From assembly GCA_945619025.1 (NCBI GenBank), contig CALZBJ010000001.1:124001-188000 (forward strand): DNA of 64,000 bases, given 5' to 3'. The translations under genes were made by a program, and so were the position numbers. Source of the stretch: CALZBJ01 sp945619025 (GTDB taxonomy: Bacteria; Pseudomonadota; Gammaproteobacteria; Cardiobacteriales; Wohlfahrtiimonadaceae). Below the pieces are notes generated by a model. That model made no database searches. It worked only from the letters and a program-made list of their open reading frames with translations, and had not been told where the DNA came from. This document shows positions 8,492 to 17,678 of the stretch, piece after piece (position 1 is the first letter of the stretch; each line of letters opens with the position of its first letter).

Positions 8492-8785
8492 TTATTTTAA
8501 ATTTTCGTCAAAAAAGTAGCTTTCTACTTGATACATATGGAGTAATCGCATTAAGCGATCCGTCGCCGCTTCAAGCTGAATTTCAGGATAATCACGCTTC
8601 CACTCAATTAAAAGCGCCACAAGGGCACTATCGCAATCATTAATGCCAGAAAGATCGAGCGTCACAGGCGCTTCCTGTGAAAATTTAGGCGCAATATCAC
8701 GCTCAAGTGCCGGAATGGTCTCTTTGGTAAATACCCCTGATAACGCATATCGGCCCTGCCCATTTGCCACACAATGCTCACTCAT
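8492..8785 (-). CDS. mlaB: STAS-domain protein, MlaB-like
   Basis: This is a 97-residue single STAS domain with the core strand VTLDLSGINDCDSALVALLIEW. The DSA triplet stands where MlaB and anti-sigma-antagonist proteins have their conserved Ser or Thr. In E. coli MlaB supports the cytoplasmic side of the MlaFEDB lipid transporter. The assignment rests mainly on its position after mlaC. A stand-alone STAS protein is the alternative. GGAGAG precedes the ATG. A hairpin lies in the 120-base gap after mlaC, so expression may be partly uncoupled. Confidence 0.75.
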   Translation of the reverse strand: MSEHCVANGQGRYALSGVFTKETIPALERDIAPKFSQEAPVTLDLSGINDCDSALVALLIEWKRDYPEIQLEAATDRLMRLLHMYQVESYFFDENLK

Positions 8786-8833
8786 ACTGCTCTCCGCTTA
8801 ATCTTTGCTTTAATGACACTCAACCGATTCAAA

Positions 8834-8880
8834 ATTGAGAAGCCCTATGAATAGCCATAACCGCTTCAGGACTTCTCAAT
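8834..8880 (-). terminator. hairpin/terminator after mlaC
   Basis: Minus-strand ATTGAGAAGTCCT (8880-8868) pairs with AGGGCTTCTCAAT (8846-8834) with one mismatch, followed by only four T. It could be a terminator or attenuator between mlaC and mlaB. Confidence 0.55.
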
Positions 8881-8905
8881 CTTTTATCAAATACGATCGA
8901 TTCGT

Positions 8906-9520
8906 TTATTTACCACTATTTTTTGATTTAATGGTTTTGATCATCCCATCGATGCCTTGCGATGCCACAAGCTCACGAATCTCTGAGCGATAGCTTGTCA
9001 CAATGCTCACGCCTTCAACGCTCACATCATAGACCATCCAACGCCCTTTTTGATCTTTAATCATCGCGTAATTGATCGCAACAGGCTCTTTACCTTTGGA
9101 AACGATCTCAGAACGCACCGTTAAATCATCGCGAGACGCCGCACCACGTGGAAGCGGTAAAATATTGATCTTCTCGTCGGTATAATCGAGCAACACACCG
9201 GCATAGGCATTAATTAAGAGTCTTTTAAACTCGGTGGTAAATTCCGTACGCTGCGCCGGCGTTGCATTTCGCCATGAACGGCCCATGACCCACTGTGAAA
9301 TGGTCTCAAAATCAAATCGAGGCACTAAGATCTTTTCAACCAGATCAAAGACCTTCTCAGGATTTTTTTCTAACGTCGCTTTGTTTTGCTTTAACGCTGA
9401 AATCATCTCATCTGAGGTCGCACGAATGACGCCATCGGGTGTTTCTGCAGCTTGCGCAACGCTAAATGCAAAGAGACACGCAAGCATCATGAAGAATTTT
9501 TGGAAAGATTTTAAACGCAC
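8906..9520 (-). CDS. mlaC: periplasmic phospholipid-binding protein MlaC
   Basis: MlaC ferries phospholipids between the outer-membrane and inner-membrane parts of the Mla system. The 204-residue precursor has a signal peptide (MRLKSFQKFFMMLACLFAF.., cleavage after AQA near residue 24). The mature part carries the Tol/MlaC landmarks LVEKILVPRFDFETISQWVMG and FTTEFKRLLINAYAGVL. The start is GTG, set by AAGGAG seven bases upstream. murB ends 46 bases upstream on the same strand. mlaF, mlaE and mlaD are not adjacent in this window. Confidence 0.92.
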   Translation of the reverse strand: MRLKSFQKFFMMLACLFAFSVAQAAETPDGVIRATSDEMISALKQNKATLEKNPEKVFDLVEKILVPRFDFETISQWVMGRSWRNATPAQRTEFTTEFKRLLINAYAGVLLDYTDEKINILPLPRGAASRDDLTVRSEIVSKGKEPVAINYAMIKDQKGRWMVYDVSVEGVSIVTSYRSEIRELVASQGIDGMIKTIKSKNSGK

Positions 9521-9565
9521 AATGATGCTCCTTTTTTAAAATTTACCCGCTAAGTATACTGGGAT

Positions 9566-10570
9566 TTATCGAATTATTAAAGGTTCCGCCTCAAGACGGA
9601 CGCCAAATCGAGCCTCCACCGCATCGGCAACCTTCTCAGAGAACTGATAGAGCGCCTCGCCGGTTGCATTACCGTGATTGACTAAAATGAGCGCCTGCTT
9701 CTCATACATGCCGGCATCACCTTCGCGCGCACCTTTAAAGCCCGCAAGATCGATCAATTGCCCTGCTGCAAGCTTAATCCGGTCATCGGCCGTTTTATAA
9801 TGAACTAAATCCGGTTCGTGAGTTAATAAAAGACGCCACGTTGAGTTTGAAATAATCGGGTTTTTGAAAAAGCTCCCCGCATTACCCATCACTTTCGGAT
9901 CGGGCAATTTTGATCTCCGAATCGCAATCACTGCGCTATAAATCGTAAAAGGCGTTCGCTCCTCAATGCCTTCTGCTTCAAGATAACGCTGAACCACCGG
10001 ATAACGAATCTCAACCGCTTTGGATTTTTTAAGATTAAACACAACGCTCGTGATGAGATATTGGCCACGATTGATCTTAAAAAGACTATCCCGATAACTA
10101 AACTCGCACTGCTCGCGGGTAAACTCAATCTCACGATATTCCGTTAAATCAAAGGCCTTCACCGTTTCAATAAATTCGCCCACTTCATAACCGTAAGCCC
10201 CAATATTTTGTACCGGAGAGGCGCCAACAGTCCCAGGAATAAGCGCTAACGGCTCAAGCCCATGCCAGCCTTTTTTAAGCGCATAGGTCACCCATTCATG
10301 CCAATTCTCACCGCCCATCACCTCAACTTGTACCGCCCCATCGGTTTCGTTTAATAGATGAATCCCTTTTAACCGATTATGCAGAACGGTGCCGTCAATA
10401 TCGCGACACAATAGTAGATTACTGCCGCCGCCAAGCACAAAAAGGGGTTTAGGAAGCGCTTCAAGCTTAGCGAGTTCATCGAGTTCACTCAGCGGCGCAA
10501 AATGTTCTGCGAACGCTTCCACACCCATAGTATTAAATGATTTGAGGGAATACTGTTTCTCAATTTTCAT
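9566..10570 (-). CDS. murB: UDP-N-acetylenolpyruvoylglucosamine reductase
   Basis: MurB reduces UDP-GlcNAc-enolpyruvate to UDP-MurNAc with NADPH and FAD in cytosolic peptidoglycan synthesis. At 334 residues it is the E. coli-type (type I) form. FAD-site motifs LGGGSNLLL (residues 46-54) and GTVGASPVQNIGAYG are present. The conserved SFRDSLFK-like segment appears as SYRDSLFK. A GNAGSFFKNP motif holds the catalytic Ser. The start is supported by the N-terminal LKSFNTMGVEA motif. A terminator separates it from the upstream foldase gene. Confidence 0.96.
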   Translation of the reverse strand: MKIEKQYSLKSFNTMGVEAFAEHFAPLSELDELAKLEALPKPLFVLGGGSNLLLCRDIDGTVLHNRLKGIHLLNETDGAVQVEVMGGENWHEWVTYALKKGWHGLEPLALIPGTVGASPVQNIGAYGYEVGEFIETVKAFDLTEYREIEFTREQCEFSYRDSLFKINRGQYLITSVVFNLKKSKAVEIRYPVVQRYLEAEGIEERTPFTIYSAVIAIRRSKLPDPKVMGNAGSFFKNPIISNSTWRLLLTHEPDLVHYKTADDRIKLAAGQLIDLAGFKGAREGDAGMYEKQALILVNHGNATGEALYQFSEKVADAVEARFGVRLEAEPLIIR

Positions 10571-10624
10571 ATCTGATCACTTCTATTTTAGAAATTGAAT
10601 TAAATCTATTTTAACCCATAAAAA

Positions 10625-10655
10625 GAAAGGCTAGACAATGATCTAGCCCTCTTTT
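10625..10655. terminator. Rho-independent terminator between ppiD and murB
   Basis: A short perfect stem, GGCTAGA (10629-10635) with TCTAGCC (10642-10648), is flanked by T-rich tracts on both strands. In the minus direction it ends the ppiD transcript. Confidence 0.75.
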
Positions 10656-10690
10656 TAAATATCGATTGTACGGCTCATTGAGCACGCGTC

Positions 10691-12610
10691 TTACTGCATA
10701 AATGGATTCGCAAGACGTTTAATTTTACTGCGTGATTTGAAATCTTCAAAAATTGCATTGAGCTCATAATTGGCTTGATCGTTTTGCAACAATCCACGCT
10801 TTTCTTGACGCTCAATCGCTGAATAATCATCGATACTACCGGCTTTAAAGGCTTTCACATTCACTAGTGCAATGCCTTCTGCCCCATCATGAAGCATCAT
10901 ATAGGGCGCAACCGGTTGCTCGTAGTAACTTGCCGTTAACGCTTCAAATGCAATGGAATTAAGCGCACTTGGATCCATATAACGTGCCACTAAATCATTA
11001 AGTACAAAGAAGTCATAACCCTGCTCTTTCGCGTACGTTTCAAGATTAACCGCGCCACTTTCAGCTTTATCTTTTAATTGATCGAGCTCGATTGCCATCG
11101 CCATGCGTAATTTATTGCGTTTAATCACTTCGGTCAGAAGCGGTTTTGCTTCATCAAGCGTCATCGCGTGGCTTGCGTCAAATTCAATCACTTTAACTAA
11201 CGCCCCTTCATTTTCACCGGGTGCAAAAGGTGCACTCACCACAGGAGTATTGGCTAAATCAAGATAGGCAACCGATGAATAAAACTCATCATTTTCAAGC
11301 ACGCCCTCTTTTTGATCGAGTGAAAGCCAATCGGTGGTAATTACCTCTGCGCCAAGTTCATTTGCGATCGACTCAAGATCATCACGATAGATTTCTGCAA
11401 GCTTTTCAAACTTTTCTTGTGCCGCATAATAAAGATCAGCAACCAGAGGTTCAGCGAGCTGATTGCGAACCATTGATGTTACATCAATGCCGCTACCCAT
11501 CACATTTTTAACGCCAGTCAGAGAAAGCATATAAACACCGGTGTCCGTTGCAAATGGTTTTGATAAAGGTGCATTCAAATCAAGATCAAATAGAACCGCA
11601 TCAAAGGCTGCATCACCAATCGCGCCAAGCTTAATGGACTCTTTTGCAACAAGATGGCCTTTCACAGCTTTAACCGCGTCCGATGCCGCTGCCTTTTCAA
11701 AGCTTAGCTCGCCCGATGCAATCTCATCATACACACTGTTAAGTGCGCTAAGTGCCGCCTCTTTTTCAGCGTCACTCGTTGCTGCAATTTCGATTCGATC
11801 AAAGGTACGGGTTTCAAGCTGAGCAATGCCTTGTTTAATCGCCTCATCACTAATCTCTACCTGATCAAGGTAATCCTCGGCTTTGATATGAATGTACGCA
11901 AGTTTCACGCGATTATCGGTAATTAGCTCGGACTTTTTAAGTTCATACAGCTGCTCAATCTCTTCAAGTGTTACCGGATTACGCTCACCTTTAAATTGAT
12001 CGTAATTGATGGTAACTAATTCAAAGCTTCCTGTAGCATTTTCAATCGCTGCAAGTTCAGCTAGACGCGAATCCCCACTCACCGCGCCAAGCGCTAAATA
12101 ACGCACGAGTTTTTGATTGGTAAGATCAGAGCGCACGCTATTTTCAAATTGCGCCGCAACGGTGCCCGTCTGTCTTAAATAATCTTCATAACGCGCTTTA
12201 TCAAATTGACCGGTTTCGCCATCACGGAAAAACTCAATCGAGCGGATCGCATTTGCCACTTCCGCATCAGTAGTGACAATTTGGTATTTATCCGCCAATT
12301 GCGCCGCAAGCACACGTGATTCAACAATCGTATAGGCTTGCTCTTTTAAAAGACGACGATCTTCGTCCGTTAAATCTTCTTGGTTTTTATTGATATATTG
12401 CGCAAAATCACCGGTACGAATCATCTCGGTATAGATCTCATCGACCGACTGAACCGCAACTTTATGGCCATTCACTTCCGCAACATAACGGGAACTGCCC
12501 CCGCCACCAAATAGATTCGCGCCCCCAAATCCTAAGAAGGAGACACCAATCCCTATAAAGAGAATCTTTGCGAACCAACTCGTTGAGTGATTTCGAATAA
12601 ATTGCATCAT
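10691..12610 (-). CDS. ppiD: SurA/PpiD-like periplasmic folding chaperone
   Basis: The 639-residue protein begins MMQFIRNHSTSWFAKILF, a cytoplasmic stub and single N-terminal membrane anchor, followed by a SurA_N-like chaperone region. A rotamase-type segment lies near residues 255-370 (AAASDAVKAVKGHLV.., GAIGDAAFDAV, SKPFATDTGVYML). This is the PpiD layout: an inner-membrane periplasmic chaperone near the Sec translocon. The parvulin domain looks degenerate, as in E. coli PpiD. I set the start at the first of two ATGs after AAAAGGAAGAG; the longest ORF adds 15 residues without a ribosome-binding site. Confidence 0.88.
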   Translation of the reverse strand: MMQFIRNHSTSWFAKILFIGIGVSFLGFGGANLFGGGGSSRYVAEVNGHKVAVQSVDEIYTEMIRTGDFAQYINKNQEDLTDEDRRLLKEQAYTIVESRVLAAQLADKYQIVTTDAEVANAIRSIEFFRDGETGQFDKARYEDYLRQTGTVAAQFENSVRSDLTNQKLVRYLALGAVSGDSRLAELAAIENATGSFELVTINYDQFKGERNPVTLEEIEQLYELKKSELITDNRVKLAYIHIKAEDYLDQVEISDEAIKQGIAQLETRTFDRIEIAATSDAEKEAALSALNSVYDEIASGELSFEKAAASDAVKAVKGHLVAKESIKLGAIGDAAFDAVLFDLDLNAPLSKPFATDTGVYMLSLTGVKNVMGSGIDVTSMVRNQLAEPLVADLYYAAQEKFEKLAEIYRDDLESIANELGAEVITTDWLSLDQKEGVLENDEFYSSVAYLDLANTPVVSAPFAPGENEGALVKVIEFDASHAMTLDEAKPLLTEVIKRNKLRMAMAIELDQLKDKAESGAVNLETYAKEQGYDFFVLNDLVARYMDPSALNSIAFEALTASYYEQPVAPYMMLHDGAEGIALVNVKAFKAGSIDDYSAIERQEKRGLLQNDQANYELNAIFEDFKSRSKIKRLANPFMQ

Positions 12611-12690
12611 AATTAACGAACTCTTCCTTTTAACGTTTCGACCATAAAGAGGCAAATATAGTAACGAAAGTTACCGCGCTTGACTATCAA

Positions 12691-15435
12691 TTAATCAAAA
12701 AAGCGCTGCCATAACTTTGGCTCCAGCTCACCCACTATTTTTTCAAACCAATCATTATACAGCATCTCTAGCTGCTTATTAATAGGCCTTTTTACACGTC
12801 CCATCATTTCATCGGGCAACTGCTCTAATTGATACTGAACACGGAGCGCTCGATCCTCTGCCGGCGTTTCGCGCGAAGTTAAAATATCGTGGACCACTGC
12901 AAGTTTCCGCGCTTCATTATCCCGTGCCTCATAAAGAGTTTGAAGATATAAACGCGCTGCGTCATTGCCTTTTTCAATCTCAGCTAAACACTCATAGCGT
13001 TTTAACAGCGGGCGTTCCGTCGGTTTTGGCAGCTCTGCAAGTGAAAACGCTTCCCCTTTGACCGCACACTCTTCAAAAACCCCGAGTGCTTTCGCGGCAT
13101 TAATACTCTTTTCTAATTTGGCATCTTTTAAACTATTTTCGATACGCAGACGCGCTTCAAACAATTGATCTTTAATCCCGTGAAGCTCTGCCATCAATTG
13201 GCGATGATCTTGCTTCGCAACCACGCCCGCCTCATCCCACGCCTCTTGAAAATGATCCATTTTCGCTTCAAATCCAGCGAGATTATCGCCATTCAGCTCA
13301 TTAAGATAAGCGAACATTTCCGCTAATACAGCTCGTTTTTTATCCGCGTTTTGTGAGCGTTTTTCATCGGAAGCGGAACGATAGGATTGCTCATGGGCAT
13401 AGAGCGTTTCTGTGACTTCTTTATAGGACTTCATCAAACGGCGGTGATCGCGATAACGGAGCACGAGTTTCGGCTTAAACTCCTGCTTCATAATTTTAAA
13501 ATCCGCAAGAATGCTATCAATATCCGCCTGCTCATCTTGCATCTCAGCTGCTAAGCCTTTGAGCTCTTCAATCAGCGCATAAAGACGGGTGATCTCCGCT
13601 TGTTGTGCATTTCGAATCGCTTTATTGAGCGGCGCTAAGATCCCTTGCATTTCACGCTCAAGCATGCGTTTATCACGGGATAAAAAGAGTGGCGCACCAA
13701 AACTAATCCGTTCACCGGTTGAATATTGATTGAGATATTGATTCCACTGCTCTAAAAATTGCGTCCGCAGCGGTTGAATCGTTCCCCAATCGGGATTATT
13801 CCAATCAATTTGATCAATATTTTGCTGAAAGAGCGACAAAATTTCACGAGCTTCATTAAGATAAAATCGGCGATGTGCCTGATTCTTATCGCGCTCTTTT
13901 TCAACGCTGGCAAACGCTTTTTCACACGCCGCATCAAAACGCTCGCGCAACTGTTTCGCGATTTGACGATTATTTCGCGCCGCCTCATCCCAGCTTAAGC
14001 GGAGCTGTTTTAATTGATCGACGATATAGGCATTATTCTCTTCATCCGCAAGCGCTTCCGCTTTATCGCATAGTTTTTGCAGGGCATTCTCAGCCCCCCA
14101 ACGCGCCCATTTACGCATCTCATAGAGCTTTTTCTTTAAGGTTCCAAGCTCTCTAAACAGATGCTGATGAACCGCTTGAGGCAGTGCCGCGCCTTTCTCA
14201 TTTAATAGCGTTTCAGCCTCTTTAACGCAACTTCCCGCCGCCTGTGTTACACCTTCTTCAATGGCACTTCCGAGTTTTTCTAAACTGCTAATAACGCTTG
14301 CCTCAATCTCAGCCGCGCGGCCTTGTAATTCCTTCCGGCGATGCAGCGCATTTAATAATCGATCAAGTTCCCCGTGCGGCTTTTTCGCGATCGCCTCTTT
14401 TAGGCTAACAATCGTCGATTCAATCTCATGGTTTGCGATCTGATAACGGGATTTAAGCAGTTTTTTAGTGGACTGAATTAATCCGCGATATTGATTTTCA
14501 ACCTTATGAACGGTTTTAAGTGATTTTAAGCGACTATTTGCCGTATCGAGACATTTTTTAATCGATTCTGTTACCACTCCCGAAGCTGTTTCTAAGCGCC
14601 CCGATAGCGTCTCAATCAGCGCCGTCAACTCATCTTCTGTATGCGCTTCACTCAGTGCCGTCTCACACGATTCGATCATCGCTTGCGTTTTTTGGTACTG
14701 CTCGCTAAATTCACGATAACGGGCAAGATAAACCTCACGATAGCGATCACGCTCTTTTTGTTCAGGAAGCGCCTCAGCAGCCCATTGACTATCAATTTCG
14801 CTCAGTTTATTAAGCGCCGCAAGTGGCTCACTTTCTGATAAAAGACGATAAGCATCAATGAGCGTTTCCGCCTGTGCTTCCTTCGCTTTAACCGCTTCAA
14901 GCTCGGCAATGCGCCCGCGAATCAGTTGATGCGCGCGCTTATCATTATTTTTTAACTCCGCTTGCAATGTTTTCAACACAGCCAATTCGTCAATTTTCGC
15001 TAGTGCTCTTTCAGCAAACGGATTTTGCGCCTCAATCAGTCTTACCACATCGTGTGGATGCTCAATTTTCGTAAAGAGATATTCTTGAATCTCGGGAGAG
15101 TTAACACTTAACAGTAAGGTCGCAAGAGGAAATGAACGCACGCGCACACTTTCAAAAAGTTTTTTGACCGCCGCCAGATCGTTATTATCATTAATTAGCG
15201 CAGCTAAACGCGCCATGACATGGGTTTGCCCCTCTTTAGAGCGCTCACCGAGCCAGAGCGAATAGAGCTCGTTAAGATCGGTTAGTCGATCAACGGCGGC
15301 TTTACGCACCTCGAGCGAGGCATCATAACTAGCAAGCTGTAATAAAATATCATCCGTCAGTCCTTCCTCTAAAATAGCGCGTAAACGACGCGCACTAGAG
15401 CGGCTTTTCCAACTAGGTGCGAAAAATCTAAACAT
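12691..15435 (-). CDS. very long DUF349-repeat coiled-coil protein
   Basis: This 914-residue protein is almost entirely helical. It opens with HEAT-like residues (SYDASLEVRKAAVDRLTDLNELYSLW). Several DUF349-type segments follow, with Trp-rich signatures such as LRLSWDEAAR and IDWNNPDWGTIQPLRTQFLEQW, and a C-terminal RPINKQLEMLYNDWFEKI. Charged coiled coil separates them. DUF349 proteins have no settled function; the family occurs in Pseudomonas-type gammaproteobacteria. The N terminus lacks a signal peptide, so it is probably cytosolic. AGGAGAACGTC precedes the ATG. It follows the membrane protein upstream by 18 bases. Confidence 0.85.
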   Translation of the reverse strand: MFRFFAPSWKSRSSARRLRAILEEGLTDDILLQLASYDASLEVRKAAVDRLTDLNELYSLWLGERSKEGQTHVMARLAALINDNNDLAAVKKLFESVRVRSFPLATLLLSVNSPEIQEYLFTKIEHPHDVVRLIEAQNPFAERALAKIDELAVLKTLQAELKNNDKRAHQLIRGRIAELEAVKAKEAQAETLIDAYRLLSESEPLAALNKLSEIDSQWAAEALPEQKERDRYREVYLARYREFSEQYQKTQAMIESCETALSEAHTEDELTALIETLSGRLETASGVVTESIKKCLDTANSRLKSLKTVHKVENQYRGLIQSTKKLLKSRYQIANHEIESTIVSLKEAIAKKPHGELDRLLNALHRRKELQGRAAEIEASVISSLEKLGSAIEEGVTQAAGSCVKEAETLLNEKGAALPQAVHQHLFRELGTLKKKLYEMRKWARWGAENALQKLCDKAEALADEENNAYIVDQLKQLRLSWDEAARNNRQIAKQLRERFDAACEKAFASVEKERDKNQAHRRFYLNEAREILSLFQQNIDQIDWNNPDWGTIQPLRTQFLEQWNQYLNQYSTGERISFGAPLFLSRDKRMLEREMQGILAPLNKAIRNAQQAEITRLYALIEELKGLAAEMQDEQADIDSILADFKIMKQEFKPKLVLRYRDHRRLMKSYKEVTETLYAHEQSYRSASDEKRSQNADKKRAVLAEMFAYLNELNGDNLAGFEAKMDHFQEAWDEAGVVAKQDHRQLMAELHGIKDQLFEARLRIENSLKDAKLEKSINAAKALGVFEECAVKGEAFSLAELPKPTERPLLKRYECLAEIEKGNDAARLYLQTLYEARDNEARKLAVVHDILTSRETPAEDRALRVQYQLEQLPDEMMGRVKRPINKQLEMLYNDWFEKIVGELEPKLWQRFFD

Positions 15436-15453
15436 GACGTTCTCCTCACGAAT

Positions 15454-17049
15454 TTACCGAGCGTAGGGCTTCACCTCTGAAATAGGGGCTATGACCAAAT
15501 ATCGCCCTCGAAAAGGTTGCCAATATTCAATACGCTCTCTTAATTGATCATCAATCTCACTAATATACATAATCATACGCGCATCGGGATTTTCTTCTTT
15601 AAATTTTTGATACATCTCAACCGAATGAATCGCGGTAAGTGGCTCAGTTAACCGCCCCACAAAATGAATATGTCCGGGATAATTCCCTAAATGCGCCATC
15701 TTAAAGCCCCGAGATTGATACCAAGAAACGCGCTCGCCCGCAGGCTCTAGATCATAAAAATCCGCCGCTTGGCGCACAATGCCAAAATTGATCGCAAGCG
15801 TTAAGGCAACGCTCATCAGCATTAAGGTGAAGATCCGTGTATCATTCGCGCTTACAAGCAACGTGACTGAAAAGAGAATGAGCCCTGCCCCCCACCAAAC
15901 CGAGACATTTTTCGTCCAATCAGGCAGATCAAAAAACTCATGATTAAGCGGAATGAGAATTAACAAAAGACCAATCAGCGCAATGACGAGCACTATAAAA
16001 AGAATGTCGCGCCGTTCGTTATAGCCTTGCACATAATGGCGCGCCACAATGAGACAAAGCGCGGGATAGAGTGCAAAGAGCTCCACAAGGGAGGTTGAGC
16101 CAAGCAGCATCAACATGACCAGCGTCGAGAAAAACCAGAGATAGCTAAATTTAAGCTCAGGATCCTGCGCAACGCTTTTCCGAAAACGGTAGAGTTTTAA
16201 CCAAAAAACCCACGGAAAGAGCACAGCACCAATATTTAACAGGGTAATATAAAATGGATTTGGTGAGTAAATACCTGAAATAATGCCGCGTCCACCCATA
16301 ATCGTCCAGAGCGACTGATCACCCATTAACGCATCACAAACGCTCAGCGCCCATAGCAAAAATGGGGTAAAGGCCACCAAAATCGAAAGTAGGCCCGCTG
16401 TGTAGATTCGCGCTACTCTCTTTTTATCTGCCCAAAAAGGCGCAAGGAGCAACATCGGCATCACAAGACAAAGAAAATAGAGGCCAGAGGCAAAGAGCCC
16501 TGCCATCACTGACAATGCAAAACCAATCCACCAGCGCTCATCATTAAACCGCCAGACACGGATCAGAAAATTGATCGCAAAAACAAGAAAGAAATCGAGC
16601 CAAACTTGCGAGATATTAGCCGTTGCAAAGAGCGTCCAAACAAGGCTTCCCACTAAGATAAACGGCGCATTGCCGCGAACATAACGTTTATCAGGCCAGA
16701 GCTGGTAAGCCGCCCATCCGGTTAAAAAGAGAACGCCAATGCTAAAGATACTCATCACGGCACGAAGCGAAAATTCACTGGCGCCGGTTAATTGCCAAAT
16801 CCCCACCTCAATCCACGGCACAAGCGGAAACACGTTCGCTACATATTCGCCATTTAAAATTGGATAGAGATAAAACTCACTGGCGTAACTCTCCCACGAA
16901 ACTGCCGCAAGCATCGTTTCTTGATAGGGAATTAAGGGCCGTGAAAACCACGTGACGAAAATAAGGGCGAGCCAAATACTCACCCATAATAAGGCATAAC
17001 GCCGCGTGGTATATTCTTTGCTAAAGAGCCCTACTTGTGATCCCGGCAT
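15454..17049 (-). CDS. polytopic membrane protein resembling GT-C (PMT/ArnT-like) glycosyltransferases
   Basis: The 531-residue protein has about twelve predicted membrane segments. The first periplasmic loop reads RPLIPYQETMLAAVSWESY.., followed by YPILNGEYVANVFPLVPWIEV. The overall pattern follows GT-C enzymes that use lipid-linked sugar donors, although the usual Asp-Glu pair is replaced by Gln-Glu. The function is therefore uncertain; lipid A or cell-envelope glycosylation would be the guess. Its ATG lies inside the last codons of fur (19-base overlap), and the DUF349 gene follows 18 bases later, so fur, this gene and DUF349 look like one transcript. Confidence 0.65.
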   Translation of the reverse strand: MPGSQVGLFSKEYTTRRYALLWVSIWLALIFVTWFSRPLIPYQETMLAAVSWESYASEFYLYPILNGEYVANVFPLVPWIEVGIWQLTGASEFSLRAVMSIFSIGVLFLTGWAAYQLWPDKRYVRGNAPFILVGSLVWTLFATANISQVWLDFFLVFAINFLIRVWRFNDERWWIGFALSVMAGLFASGLYFLCLVMPMLLLAPFWADKKRVARIYTAGLLSILVAFTPFLLWALSVCDALMGDQSLWTIMGGRGIISGIYSPNPFYITLLNIGAVLFPWVFWLKLYRFRKSVAQDPELKFSYLWFFSTLVMLMLLGSTSLVELFALYPALCLIVARHYVQGYNERRDILFIVLVIALIGLLLILIPLNHEFFDLPDWTKNVSVWWGAGLILFSVTLLVSANDTRIFTLMLMSVALTLAINFGIVRQAADFYDLEPAGERVSWYQSRGFKMAHLGNYPGHIHFVGRLTEPLTAIHSVEMYQKFKEENPDARMIMYISEIDDQLRERIEYWQPFRGRYLVIAPISEVKPYAR

Positions 17050-17456
17050 TCACTACAAAGCCCATAGAGAAAAGTGCGTGAATCACGTAATTCATAGCCC
17101 AAATCTTCAGCGATTTTCTCGAGTTTTTCTTGAATACGATCATGAGAGAACTCATCGATATGACCGCAGCTCACACAGATAATATGATCATGCTGATCGC
17201 CTTGGTCTAACTCAAACATCGATTGACCGCCATCGAAGAAATGTCGACGAACGAGCCCTGCTTGTTCAAATTGTGTTAATACGCGATAAACCGTTGCAAG
17301 CCCGACCTCTTCGCCAGATTGGCTTAGCTGCATGAAGATCTCTTCCGCGGTTAGATGGCAGACGCTGGTTTCTGCCGCTTTCGCCAAAATATCTAAGATT
17401 TTTAGGCGTGGCAAGGTTACTTTTAATCCAGCATTTTTCAGCTCTTTAGAACTCAT
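17031..17456 (-). CDS. fur: ferric uptake regulator Fur
   Basis: Fur is a dimeric metal-dependent repressor of iron uptake. It contains the winged-helix LKNAGLKVTLPRLKIL, the EVGLATVYRVLTQFEQAGLV recognition region, the metal-site HDHIICVSCGHIDEF and a second Cys pair, CSEC. The 141-residue form starts at ATG (MSSKELKNAG), which aligns with the E. coli N terminus. A GTG six codons upstream is possible but has no good ribosome-binding site. The 3' end overlaps the next gene. Confidence 0.96.
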   Translation of the reverse strand: MSSKELKNAGLKVTLPRLKILDILAKAAETSVCHLTAEEIFMQLSQSGEEVGLATVYRVLTQFEQAGLVRRHFFDGGQSMFELDQGDQHDHIICVSCGHIDEFSHDRIQEKLEKIAEDLGYELRDSRTFLYGLCSECRDHK

Positions 17457-17511
17457 ATTTGTTTTATTTTCCACCTTTAAATTCTCACTGATAGTTTACC
17501 TATAAAGAGAT

Positions 17512-17540
17512 AGTATATCGGTTACCGCGTCGACATACAA
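17512..17540 (-). promoter_or_regulatory. candidate fur promoter
   Basis: Minus-strand TTGTAT (17540-17535), a 17-base spacer and TATACT (17517-17512) lie about 55 bases upstream of the fur ATG, in the divergent fur/fbp gap. The remaining fbp-proximal part holds only a weak match, TTTAAT-N17-TATCAT (about 17608-17636). I did not find a confident Fur-box palindrome by eye. Confidence 0.5.
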
Positions 17541-17678
17541 AATCTTCGCTTGCGATTCCGCTTTGATCTAACACGAAGTTGACTACGAGCGAGCTACAAA
17601 GCGCTTTAATTCAAGAAGAAAAAGCGGTATCATACGGGCAACTAATCTAGAGTGATTCATTTACAATTGGAGAATATC

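Noticed and set aside
17475..17678. Fur box in the fur/fbp gap
   Set aside because: No stretch resembled the 19-bp inverted consensus closely enough to claim autoregulation from sequence alone.
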